Assembly: GCA_022606135.1 (NCBI GenBank)
Contig: JABYQN010000007.1
Span: 2,170,001 to 2,234,000 of the forward strand
From: Fomes fomentarius
Taxonomy: Eukaryota > Basidiomycota > Agaricomycetes > Polyporales > Polyporaceae
DNA length: 64,000 nt
Reading direction: 5' to 3'
The translations under genes were made by a program, and so were the position numbers. Positions 45,177 to 56,508 of the stretch are shown here, piece by piece (position 1 is the first letter of the stretch; each line of letters begins with the position of its first letter). The notes below the pieces were generated by a model. That model had not been told where the DNA came from and did no database searches. It saw only the letters and a program-made list of their open reading frames with translations.

Positions 45177-47763
45177 ATCTTTGCCACCGAATGTGATGAA
45201 CCTGTGCACATCCGAGTCCCAACAGCACGGGCTGATGATGAATTGCCAACTTCCATGACCATCATACCAAGTTTCAGCAATCCTTCGATACGTGAGGTCA
45301 TTATTGCGATGAAATGTACGTTATTGCCTCAACGCCGTCTGTATCGCACTCATGAATGTTTAGATGATCATGCCGCAATCAATTCAATGTGAGAAGAGGG
45401 ATAGCCGGTAACGCCCCCGTCAGCCCGCCGCCCCTCTAGTGGCATGTTGCAGTTGCAGACATACCGCGACATTGTCATTCGGCACTCACCGGTACTCAGT
45501 ACTCATCGCTAGCCCGCTCCAGGCCGTGAATCAAAGATGGCGGTGCGCACATCGCTCCCGTGTCTTGTCTTCAGCCGCAGTCTGGCATGATTGACGTGCA
45601 CCAGAAGACAGAATTTGGTGCCTATCATATGTATGTTTTTAGGTGAAAGATGGACGTGCGGCCCAACACTTGCTGTCGTAATAGGAGCTCCCGACTGTTT
45701 TCCTGGTTGCATGGGTGCAATTTCCGACGCAGCAGAATCGACACCCTCTGGAAAGATCGCATGCTCGTCATGCGTATACATCGGTCTAGGTGACAACGCG
45801 TTACTCAGCATAACGTACCGGTGGGCTCCAGTACTCACCGAGACCAACAATCGTACTAAGCGTTACAGGACCCTATTGACGCTTATCTGTCATTCCTACC
45901 CTCACTCGGACAAATTGTCCCCGCATAGAACTGCATGCATACTCCAAGTCAGACCCACGGTGGCTTCGCGGAGATTATCTGGCCACAGATATACAGCGTC
46001 CGGAAGTACATCTCCCGCCTCTCCCATCTCCGCGTCCCTGCGCATCTCCATGCATATCAACCCTGTTGAAGCCCCAGAACCCAGCGAACGTACACATCGA
46101 CCGCCCAGGTCCCTGGTTCTCGCCAGGAGGCTGCCGGCACCCCCTCAACCCCGGACACACCCACACACCATCTCTGGAGGTTCCATCAACGCGTTCTGCG
46201 GGACGCCTCGGGTTTACGCCTCCGCTCCGTGTGCCTTTCTTCCACTTCTTCTCTTGCCCCCATCCCCGGTCCTCCACCTTGGTCGGATCGGCCCTGAATT
46301 TGATTATCTGGATCAACTCAATCATGCGAAGCCTCATTAGCTGCCCAGCGGCCTTGGTCGCGCTCTCGTCCGGGCTCTAGAAGGGAGGCCCAGGATTCAC
46401 AGGGTCGACAAGGAACGTGACACAGCTCCCCGGCCTCATCACACCACCACGCCAGCGTCCAACCGGGGGGGGGGGCTGCGAAGGTTATTTCATGTGAGCC
46501 AAGCACGTCTTACTCAACGGCCGTCGTTAGGCTTACGTGTCCGTCGCGTCCCATGCAGAGATTACAAAGCAGATCGCGGAATGTGGATAGTTGGGGATCT
46601 AGACACACGCGACAAAACTGTGCACCAATCACTCCTATCCGGCGGAGGTGCCGGCCGGCGGGTCTGCAGGCCAACCCGCTCCCAAATGCGACTGAGGGCT
46701 GTGCATCTCAGCATGGGCGGGTGTCCTCAAGGTTCCAGACGTCGAACTTTGCCCTGCGGTTCTGTCAAATAGCCGTGCCTGACTCATGTTCGGGCGGGCA
46801 CAACCTCTCTACCTTCTAGCCTGACAGCCTTCGAAAAGGCACATACACACACGATGGGCCACGTAAAAGCGATGCATCTGCACGTCTGCTGCGCGTATAG
46901 TCAAATTGAGGCAATTAAATAGCGATTTATTGGCTCGGCAGTCACGGTTATGTGTTGGTAGCTAGTACGATACACCATCGCATGGTCATATTACATGATA
47001 CAGATCGTCATCCAAGCTACCAAGCACCGTAATATCATAGGTCAATACGATTCTAGGTCCGAGGAAGTTGGAACTGCGCAGGATAGTCACTACGTTGGGG
47101 AACCACATGGCCGCAGTGGTGCCAGTGGACACTGACTAGTACTATAGTAGTGACTCTTCACCGCTGTAGGCCGATGTGCGCACAGTGCACACTGTACCAC
47201 CCTAATCCTCCCATCCGCCCAACACGCAGCCACCTCAACCCATCAGGATTCTTCAGCCTTCTGAGCTTCCTCCGACCGTACCGTCCACGCAGAGAACCTC
47301 ACGGGAGGTCTAATTGTGGGGGAGACGCTCGAGAAGCCTTCGGCGGGCGCTGGAGCCGTGCGACGGCATCCGGCGTCATACGTCCGATCGGACCCACGCA
47401 GCGTAAGAGCGGTGTAGCGGCGAATATGTCAGCAACCGATGGGATGGAACGACGCGAGGTTCGCATGGTGGGCCGCGGATGCGGATGAGGACGAGGTGTG
47501 AGTCGCGGGGGTGGTGGCGGCGGAGAACTCCGACGCTGGCTGTCGAATGCGGAGAGGGTATCGAAGAACGGAGGGTATGTCGGACTCGGGAACGACCGCG
47601 ACTGATTTTGCAGCTTAAGGGTCGGAGTCGGAGTGGCACGGTGGAGGAAATGGAAGTCAATGAGGGAAGTGATGTGCGTTCGTGACGTCGTGAACGCACC
47701 GAGTGCGTCTCGGGCGGATACAGGGTTGTGCAGTGGCGCGTCATGGTGCATGTCACCCTGTGC

Positions 47764-47916
47764 TCAGAAGAAGACGGGTGCAGACGTCGCGGCAATCGCG
47801 CGGATGCCTCCAGTCTGCGATGTGGGCCGAGAGGGCGTGCCAGAACTTGTCTGTGTGGTAGGACGACCATTAACGACCTGGTTGGTGGGGGTAGAGATGC
47901 TGCTGTTGGTCTGCAT
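47764..47916 (-). CDS. Tiny Ser/Thr/Pro-rich peptide, PVFF family copy 2 (50 residues)
   Basis: A 153-nt frame starts MQTNSSISTPTNQVVNGRP, runs through a Thr/Ser/Pro-rich middle and ends QTGGIRAIAATSAPVFF followed by TGA. The ATG is the first one downstream of a TATAAAG box (48045-48052) after a C/A-rich leader of about 100 nt. The C-terminal block aligns with copies 1 and 3 (Q, I-R, A and P-V-F-F all match) while codons and even the stop differ. No signal peptide, no Cys. Function unknown. Confidence 0.66.
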   Translation of the reverse strand: MQTNSSISTPTNQVVNGRPTTQTSSGTPSRPTSQTGGIRAIAATSAPVFF

Positions 47917-50718
47917 TATGCGTATGGATGTGGTGGGCGAGTGGTACTGTGTGGAGGATGTATAGAGCAGGTGGGGCAGTGATGTCTGATGAAGCGGAGA
48001 CTGGCTGAGGATTGTTCGCTGAGGGTTGGTCTCGAAAACCGTCGCTTTATAAGGTCGCCAACGGTGAACAGGAGCTGTCAGAGTAGGGCGTGTCGAGCTG
48101 AACCTTCTTGGCTCGATGAAGCAATCATTGTGTTACCGGTATGCGTACTCGGGTAACATGCGCGCGGAGGCTGTCCGGGGAACCCAAATCCGATTAGGAC
48201 TCGGAGGTACGCACCATTGATAGTGTTACCGAACAGCCCCAGCGACATGAAGGAAGGCGCCAATATCGTAAGCGAGCAGTGCCTTCGAGGCACAGATTCC
48301 GGCACGAGTCGGTTTGTCGGTGTGATGGTGCAGCTGCACCCTGATTCATTCAGCCAGGAGCGCGCGACGAACTCGATAGGACGCGGTGACACGGTGGTGC
48401 ATCCCCGGCACATTGGCGAGGTCAAGCCCGCCAAGAGCTGGGCTAGACGGGCTGACGATGCTCACAGTGGCCGATCTTTCCCAGCTCCGCACGGAAGCCA
48501 TGGCATCGACACCTGGCAGAAAGACTCTCGATGAGGTGAGAGTTCACGCGAACTGCCAGCCCAGCGCTAGAGCAGAACGCCTTATCGAGATGCGAGAAGG
48601 ATCAGCCCTATCCGGATTCAGAAAGCAGACCACTCTGGCTTACGAACATACCAGCCTCCGCCATCTCGGAGCGAATCCAAGCCTCGTTACTGCCCGTCAT
48701 GCTCGGCATTTCGGCGGCTTGGACGCAATGTATCATCGTCGTAGTCGTAGTGATTACTCGGCTGCAGCATTTGGGCGCACCCACAATGACATATGAGCGA
48801 CTTCCTTGTCGAACTCCGCGGATTACACACACAACGACCTGTGTTCCTTGTATGTGCAGCAGTCAAATTCGTGCAGCTGTGTGGAACAATACGATGACAT
48901 CCATACCGATTACACCAAGCCAAAATATGGCAATTCGGATCCGAGCTCGTCCTCCGCAGATCACGGCCGGGGTAAGCTCATGCTCGGTTTCGCAAAACTC
49001 ACGCCGGCACGCGAACACATCCAAGAGGAGTATGGAGTCTTCCCAACCAGGGAACAACAGCGGACATCAAGATGGACATCGAGGGCGCGGCGTGGACTGC
49101 CAAGTCGCCGCGTCAGCATCCGCATAAGTCAGTACAATAGTGAGCTGCAGGGTTACTCTTCTATACGGATTGGACAGACTTACGTGGACGGCGCATCTAT
49201 CCCAGCATCCATAACGGCGGCAGGCCTACCCGCGATAGATGCCCATGCTTCCTCGTGCACGCGATAGTACCGCACTCCCGCGTCCAGGAAGGAGTGGCCC
49301 GTAAGCTCTCTCGCCGACCGGCACTCCACCCCACTTAGGGCCCTTCGCGCTCGTCTCCATTCCAAGAAGCTACTGCAGCAGGCGCCTGAGAGGTCTTCGC
49401 ATGCTTCCGTAGCGCCTACAGTGCCTGTTCGCGTGGGCCATCTGGATCCCGCCCATGGAGGCACGGCCCAAGCCCGCAGTAGCGACGAATCGGCGATAGG
49501 CATGCATGCCGCAGAACCTGACCTGAGTACGCCCTTGTTCACATCGCAACGTGGGTGCAGCATGTACTACACTTACCTTCACTCACGATAGCGGAAGTAC
49601 GGCGAGGACAGAATAAGGCTCTGGCTCGTAGTGCTATCGGACGCGAGTGGGGATAGGCCCTGTCCTCTGGTTACAATCGCTTTCCTGTATGTGGACAGTG
49701 GAGCACAACAGTGTACTTGAAAGACTCCGGGAGAATATCGCCCTGGATGACTCACTCACCCGAATCATGCGCTTCCATCTCACGGCCCTGTCCACCGAGC
49801 GGACAATTGATTGATCGCACGACAGTGCTGGAGTACGCAGCCGAGTAGGGACCTTCCGCCAAATCCGCCATTGTTCCACCATGAGGGTCATCACGCGCTT
49901 GCGGTACGATAGCGGCGGTAGTTGCAGGCACTGGCAGGCAGCGTAGACCCGCTGGAGAAGGTCAGCAGTCTTCAAGCACATCCGATTCTAATCGGGTCAG
50001 AAAGCAGATGAATGTGCCGTGCTTCGCATGAACGAAGTCTGGTGCACGGTGTCAACAGGGGTCTACGTGAAAGGGAGAGAGACGGCCCCCTTCACATAGT
50101 CTCGCCACTTGGTCGCTAGCCAAATATCCAGACACGGCAGAACTAGCATCCTGACGCGCCCACAGCGCCCACTCGGCGTTCTGACTTCTCTTGCGGGTAC
50201 AATCATCTAGGAGAGACTACATGAGAAAAGAGATAATTATGGGGGTGAATGGAACTTCCAACGGATGGTACGTACCTACCATAGGGCTGGCTCAGCTCGC
50301 TCGCGAGCCGGGGTCCGACACGACCCGATCGAACGCCGTTCCCTTGCTTCCTCGAAGTTGATTCGGTTCGTGAGCGTACCCTCATGCACCCTCATGCCCT
50401 GTGCTAGAAACTGGACATCCCCGACGCGCCGGAGACCTGGTGTATGATGGAATGTTCCGCGAAGAGATGCAAGCCGGCTTCCTAACACCACTCCGAGGGC
50501 GGAGGGGGTATCGGGATCGAGCTTCAGTGAGACGCACTATGTAGTTATTTTCCATCGTTAGTGCGTCCGGTAGCGTAGAGTTAAAACCCCAAACCTTAGC
50601 TGGAAATAATGCGGCCGAACAGCGGTGATATCGAACGTCAGAACGACGACTGCATAGAAGGTTATACACTTTGTAGTATAATGCGACTTAACCTCTTGGA
50701 CGCTATACTCGTTGTCCA
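47917..50718. other. Gene-poor stretch, possible orphan spliced frames
   Basis: About 2.8 kb. On the minus strand, short protein-like frames (49981-49760, starting MCLKTADLLQRVYAACQCLQ; and 49563-49196, ending with RYYRVHEEAWASIAGRPAAV) are next to good splice signals such as GTGAGTGAG...ACATACAG and GTAAGTCTG...TTGGCAG. I could not join them into one complete gene and do not recognise them. Confidence 0.35.
48045..48052 (-). promoter_or_regulatory. TATA box of tiny peptide gene 2
   Basis: On the minus strand this reads TTATAAAG, about 130 bp upstream of the ATG at 47916, with no ATG in between. Confidence 0.6.
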
Positions 50719-52273
50719 TCACATCACCTCGACAATAATCTTGCCACTGTTTCTGACAGCATCAGCTATGTCATATATTGCCTCCGTGCATTATTGACGA
50801 CTCGTACCTGTTGCTGTTTGCTTCCATCTCACGATGTGCTTCTTTGATCTCAGTCCAGGGATATATCTCAATGGACGCGGTCAGCGCGACTCCACAGTTC
50901 TCGCTTTATCGTAATGGGATCGAGGACAGTACCTTATGAATATAGGTCCGGATCGGTCCCTCGCCAGAGCTACCAGTGATATGGTCGAAGGCCTCGCGCT
51001 TGAACCTAGAATAGGTCGTGTCAGCCTTTAACAAACACAAGGAGATATTCTAGGACCGGACCTAGCGACCAGTTCGGCCTGATAATCGACAGTGCGCGAA
51101 CGCAGGGTGGAACCTTGGATTCGGAGTCGTTTATATAAGATGGGCGCAAGATTGACATTGGCGACTTCAGCACCTGCAAAGGTTTCACTGAATCTGTGCA
51201 TAGGACCTATTTGAAGTGACTCACCGCTCAGCAAGGCGAGCATCGTCATCCTGCCATCATACGCCAGGGCGTCGATGTTCTTGTTCCAATGAGACTGCCC
51301 GACAAAGTCGATGATCACATTGACGCCTTTCCCGTCCGTCGTCTTCTTGACCTCCTCGGCAAAGTCCTGAGTTTTGTAGTTTACCGCATGAGTGGGACCC
51401 TGGGGAAAGCCGAGCAGGCACTCGAGCTTCTCCCGGGTCGATGCGGTGGCCGTGACGGTATTTCTGAGATAGACGATTAACGTGAAGAACTCTGTGGAGG
51501 GGGAGCACAAGGAACGCACGCGCCGTAAAACCGCGCCAATTGGATCGCGGCTATGCCTACTCCTGACGCTCCGGCATGGACGAGAACGTCATCACCCTTC
51601 TTCACTTCGCCCAGAAGCACCAAGGCCTGGAAAGCTGCTCGATCAATGAGTATATATTTGTTGTTGGAGCACAGACCCCGCGAGGGACGGGAGCGATACT
51701 CCGAGCATAGCGGACAGCGACGCACATCGAAGAGCACGATGACGCAGGCTGCGAGATGCGAGACGTACCTGTGAGAAAGACCTCTGGTATGCCCGCCGCC
51801 TCGGCCCAGTTGAGGTGCGCTGGCTTGCTGATGAGATTCCTGTGAGGAGCCACTACGTACTCGGCGTATGCGCCCTGATGATGATGAAATGGGAAGAAGG
51901 TCAGTGCATATATGCGGTCATCGGGTACAGAACTCACTCCACCTGTAAGGCCTAGGACTTCATCGCCCTCTCGCCATTCCGAAACACCTTCTCCCACCTG
52001 AACAACACGACCGGAGAATTCCACGCCGAGGATAGTCGAATAACCTGGTGGCGGTGGGTATTTGCCTTCCCGCTGCGAGATGTCCATGCGATTCAGGCCA
52101 AAAGCCTTGACCTACAGTGTATATGATTGGATCAGCACGTTGTTTGTTGGCTCTGTGGTACGAGATCTGACCTTCACAAGGACTTTCCCTGGTCCCGGAA
52201 ATGGTTTATCTGTCTCTCCGAGATAGAGATTGTCGACAGGACCTTTATCGTCCTTGATCAAAATTGCTTTCAT
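50719..52273 (-). CDS. NADPH:quinone oxidoreductase, PIG3/TP53I3 type
   Basis: Medium-chain dehydrogenase/reductase family, zinc-independent quinone reductase branch, probably cytosolic. The start at 52273 ([20 protein letters not shown]) is followed by [49 protein letters not shown], then the Rossmann nucleotide-binding part [38 protein letters not shown] and the C-terminal [20 protein letters not shown], ending GKIIVEVM. Eight or more exons, introns of 50-140 nt, all GT-AG. No break was found. A 14-bp palindrome lies about 200 bp upstream of the start. It reduces quinones with NADPH in a detoxification or redox role. Confidence 0.9.
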
Positions 52274-52473
52274 GGTGGTCGGATTCTGAGTACCGCGAGC
52301 AGAGGCGACCTTGATAACTTAAACTCGGACCCTAAGCTTGTCTTCCCATCGCTGTGCGAGCATGTCGGACCGGGACAATGTGTCGCAGTGAAGTCGTCAT
52401 AGTTCAGTCATAGCGTAAAGTCAGCAACGTGCATGACTAAGTCTAATGACTTGAGCCAATCCATCTGGGGAAT

Positions 52474-52487
52474 CGAACCGATCGGTT
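52474..52487. promoter_or_regulatory. 14-bp palindrome upstream of quinone oxidoreductase, copy 2
   Basis: GAACCGATCGGTTC, identical to 45163-45176, is about 200 bp upstream of the start codon at 52273. Its centre CCGATCGG has the CCG/CGG half-sites favoured by Zn2Cys6 fungal regulators; that reading is inference. Confidence 0.5.
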
Positions 52488-53823
52488 CAATTCTCTGCCG
52501 AACAGCCAATTTGAGTCATTGCAGTTGTCCCACCGTTCTGACTCTGAGTCTTGTCTCTTAATACCTCCACGTTGCCTAGACTGCGTATACTGTAGCTCAC
52601 TGCAACCCTGATGCGTCGAACGATAACACTGGTGGTTGAGTATTGAGTACGCACCGGGATGACTAGCATCCACGTGCAGTCCCAGTCTACGTGATAAATT
52701 CACAGTGTTTCTTTTTTCCCCTCGATCCATGGAGCCTGTTGCTCTTACTTGGAAGTTGGCCAAAACCTAGGCAGCACCTGAAGACACGGCTGTGAAGGGC
52801 TACCTATCAGTACGTACTTCTGCGACACTCGTCATGATGAAACATTTCAATTGAAACAATCTAACACAGGTTTTGCGGGCCCTGATAAGTATAAGCCTCG
52901 AGCGCGGAGACCCGGTGAACACGCTTCTTCTTCCTCCGCCTTCTCTTTGCTCCTCGGCTTGTCTCCGAATGTCCGAGAGTCGTGCTTATCAGCATCATGG
53001 TGTGTCTTCGCACGCTCACGCACAGTAGATAGTAGACGCGATCATCATGTCAAACGTGTTATGAAGGAAGCACCGGTCGTCTTTTCCTTGTAAGTCACCC
53101 TATGTTGTTGCTTCGGAACCGTCAGCGCTGACCCGTCTGATGCTGTCGCACTAACTGTAGGTGTGAAAGCCGGTCGCTGAGGCCCCGTGGCTTCTTCAAA
53201 TCTTCTTCAGCGCTCTGGTTGGTTGGCAATAGCTTCTCACCGCTGGTGCCGCAAGTAAGACCGCGACACCATACCAATTGTGGACTAAGGTGATTACTAT
53301 GCTCGGAGACAGCCACAAGAAACGAACGAGGCAACTCCGATGAGTCTAACTGTCGGGCCGGCACCTTGCTCTTGGGCAGCGCTAATGAAGCGACTCCGAC
53401 GTGGAGGTCGCTCCTTCATTATACACTGCACAGCGTACGGCGCCCTGCTCCGTCAAAGCCACTTGACGAACACAGCCCTGACAGTGACCTACAATAGGCG
53501 ATGTTCGCCTCTCAACCTCGAGGCATATTGTCCATGGCGCCAGATGGAGATTGGCGCTGATGATTTTCGTTTGGGAGTCGGCGCAGTTACGTGCTCGTGC
53601 GTTCGCCTTCGCTGTCGAAACGCACGGCAAGGCACTGCCCGGTCCTATTCGGTGTGTGGGTGCCGTCACATCTACTTAATGCCATGTGTTTGACAATGCG
53701 CGCTGGACGCCAGCAGCGCCGCTTCCCATCGCTCATCATGCGCGTCTGCTTTACGCTTCCATTGACGTTGATTGCGCGGATACCTGTGCATGACGGATAT
53801 GCGGCAATATGCGTTGCTGCGTC

Positions 53824-53829
53824 TATAAA
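53824..53829 (+). promoter_or_regulatory. TATA box of tiny peptide gene 3
   Basis: TATAAA is followed by about 200 nt of C/T-rich leader without any ATG before the start codon at 54036. Confidence 0.6.
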
Positions 53830-54035
53830 GAGGGTGTCACCCTAGCAGTTCCACATATCGCCGCAGCGACATTCGCTCCCGCTTCCTGCTTTCGAGCATC
53901 CCGCCTTTCGACCCTTCAACCGGTGGTTCCCATAGACTCCAGTCGGCTAATCCCGTCTATCTTATTCTATTCGCCTTCCCATTTTTGGAGAAGTCCACGG
54001 TTCATCCCATACTACTTCATTACCCTACTTCCACC

Positions 54036-54152
54036 ATGTCGGCCAACACGTTCACCACTCCTGCGTCTTTCTCGCAGCCTGCGAAGCCCAAGCCTTCCTC
54101 GCAGAACATCATCCGCACGAACGCTGGCGCCGTTGCACCTGTGTTTTTCTAG
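54036..54152 (+). CDS. Tiny peptide, PVFF family copy 3 (38 residues)
   Basis: A 117-nt frame in excellent start context (CTTCCACCATGTC) begins MSANTFTTPASFSQPAKPKP and ends SSQNIIRTNAGAVAPVFF followed by TAG. It shares KPKPS with copy 1 and the whole C-terminal block with copies 1 and 2. It is the first ATG after a TATAAA box. The sequence TTTTTCTAG at the stop could look like a splice acceptor, but the other two copies stop with TAA and TGA, so the shared end is a protein terminus and not a splice site. Function unknown. Confidence 0.7.
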   Translation: MSANTFTTPASFSQPAKPKPSSQNIIRTNAGAVAPVFF

Positions 54153-56508
54153 GTGCCCTACGCTATCCCCTGTCCGACAATCCTACCACTCCGCGGCCTC
54201 CGCGCGAGGACTGCCCCGTCGCCGTCGGCAACCTCGCCCACCATCATTCGAGTCTCCTTGCCGAATATTCACCTCTATGCTATATCGCCGCCGTAATGGC
54301 CCCGTTAGGGCAACCACTATGCTACCGGGCGATCCGCCCTGCGGCTGTGTATGATGCGTCGGCCCATGCCCGCCCGAAGGACTCTGGCAGGAACCCTTTA
54401 AGTACCTTATCTCTATTTTACTCCTAGTCTAGTTATTCGACGCAGTCTATTGCTATATTTATTCTGCCTCCTGGGTGACCCGCTTTGGTATCTTATGCAC
54501 TCAGTGTATCCTCGTTGTACTCTAGCATGTAGTTCCGTACGTACTGCACAGTCGCTTCCATTCCTCCCATTGTAATCTTTTCCATCGTAATGGAAGAAAC
54601 TACGTGCATGGAATGTTGGATGAATGATGTGCAAGAACAAGAACACGAGCGGCTGTCGACAAAGAAGAAGCGTACACCTTTGAGCAGAATCCGGATGAGG
54701 TATAGTATACGTTGATCTACGTGTACAATGAATCCGCGAAGAGTATGTCCGCCCGAGCTGTGGCGAGTTTCATGTACGAATCATCTAGTGAGAGAGTCCC
54801 CTACTTCTATTCTTCTTCTTCATGCATTCACCAGTTATTCATCATCACACACCACAGGGAAGCGACGGCGAACCTCGCCAGTACCTTCAGGGTCTACTGA
54901 TAAGTTCTATGACCCGATCTCGGAGGATGCAGGTGCCACACGTACGAATGCTGTACCAATCTGTCAACTAACAGGATGAAGCCTCGATATTTCCCTATGG
55001 AGGATGAAAAGGTTTCCCTGCTTGTGAAGCTGTCCATAGAGAACAATTGACTCGGGTTGCTAGTAACCGTTTAATTGCAAGGAGAACTCGCGATCTGACC
55101 TTGAATGAGTCGGCAGGAGGCTCACTTGGACCATGGAACTTCCGATTGGTAGACCAACGCGAGTCCCCCCGTTTGATAGTATGTTGTGCTGATGCGTATG
55201 AGGTACTACTGGCTGTGGCGGAACATGCCGCAGTGGCTATTGATCTTGTCATGGTAGTACAGGTTGCCAGACAAAATGCAGCAACCTAGCAAGCGCACAC
55301 TGGCTTCTTATCGCCTGCCCTAAACCTTCAACACACTTACCCGCGCGTTTCTACGGTTCCTCTTCCCCGGCCCCCCAACGTCGCCTCTATACTCATGAGC
55401 CTTGAGGGAGACTTCCTCGCAACTGGGAGTCTGACCCTCAGGCGGCAGTCTAAAGGTGTCTCATACGTGGTTGGTGAGTCAGTGTTGCGGCTCAGTGGTC
55501 ATTATCCGCTCTCGCTCATACCGTGTTCAGTTTGTTAGATAAGCACGCCAATGTTGCCCCACGGAACTGGGTATACGGCGCAACCGTACGTCTCTGCTGC
55601 ATCATCTGCAGGAGATCCGATCTTGCTGATGCTTGGCTATCGTAAGGAGGGACAGGCTGGCTCTGCGAGCAGAGAGGACACCTGGCTAATAAGGACCATC
55701 TGATATCGCGATCGGCGGATGTCGACCAGCCTCTGTGAGTTGATCCCGCTGGACTTCATTGTCGATATCCAGTCCACTCATGGTGCTCTGCAGCAAGCCA
55801 AGCTTGCGCGGTGCAACATAGCCTGCGTCTGGCAAACAACACACCCCAGCGACCCATGGTCGCGCCGGTAGCTGTGGATCCGTTCGAGCAGACGATCGTC
55901 TCCCCGGGCGAGTCCTGACGCCGCCGTTGATTGCAAATTAATTACCCCAGGACATCTCGCGCGTATCGTCGTTATCCTGCGCTTGTGTATGTCGAGGCTT
56001 CGTCTCCGTAAGCATGTGTAGGGCTCGATGTGTATGCGTGCACATGTGCTAGCAGCTCAGTCAATATACAGTCATGCACTATCCGTCATTATGCTAACCC
56101 CTTCGTCGGCCAAGCTTTCAAGTGTCAAGGAAGAAGTCTGCGTATACGTGGATGGTGCTGAGAAGTCGTCGACTGGAGCTCATGCATCATGGTCGATCAG
56201 TGATTTGATCTCGTATCAGGCCCCTCGGAGGAATCATGTGAAATGGAAGTAGGAAAGCACGGCACGACCGTTTGTATAAGCTGGGAGCTGGAGGTGGCAA
56301 GGCAGCATCGTGGCAGGTGGTGGTACTACGCTTCAGGCCTGTGACCCTGGTGCCGAAGCGGAATATGACCTACCCCTGACGATGACGAGACGGCATCGCT
56401 ACAGTTGCTTGCGCTCAGAGTGCGGTGGAATAGTTTATCCTCGCTGCAGTGATAATCATAAACCGCATCACATATATTCGCAAAGGTGTCCGTGAACGTC
56501 CATCTATC
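54153..56508. other. Gene-poor stretch
   Basis: About 2.4 kb. It contains one weak spliced candidate (55395-55703) and otherwise overlapping short frames without family features. Confidence 0.4.
55395..55703 (+). CDS. Possible small spliced gene, unrecognised
   Basis: After a C/T-rich leader, an ATG opens MSLEGDFLATGSLTLRRQSK. A GTGAGT donor at 55474 and a TTGTTAG acceptor at 55538 continue in phase to DKHANVAPRNWVYGAT, and a GTACGT donor with a TCGTAAG acceptor leads to a 19-codon last exon ending at 55703. The total is about 60 residues. The splice sites are good but each has an alternative, and no relative is known to me, so this is a weak call. Confidence 0.28.

Larger units (their letters stand above)
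44028..47763. other. Gene-poor stretch between tiny peptide genes 1 and 2
   Basis: About 3.7 kb. The longest frame (45591-46340, plus) ends in low-complexity sequence and has no family features. An 11-base G run lies at about 46465-46475. A 14-bp palindrome at 45163-45176 is repeated upstream of the quinone oxidoreductase gene. Nothing else recognised. Confidence 0.4.
52274..54035. other. Intergenic, promoter of tiny peptide gene 3 at its right end
   Basis: About 1.8 kb. The palindrome at 52474 and a TATAAA at 53824-53829 are the only elements recognised. Frames at 53340-53693 and 52851-53093 show no family features. Confidence 0.4.

Noticed and set aside
45591..46340. 249-codon open frame on the plus strand
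   Set aside because: Ends in Pro/Leu/His-rich low-complexity sequence, no family features, overlapped by other frames of similar length.
52465..52490. tRNA B-box-like GGTTCGATTCC on the minus strand
   Set aside because: The T-stem does not pair and no A box or acceptor stem is found; the sequence is part of the 14-bp palindrome.
52889..53342. Possible fourth member of the tiny-peptide family or a small spliced gene (frame ending KEAPVVFSL, followed by GTAAGT and a CTAAC...TAG acceptor)
   Set aside because: The C-terminus does not match the motif, the first ATG after the TATA-like box gives a different 19-codon frame, and several ATGs intervene. Kept only as a weak possibility.
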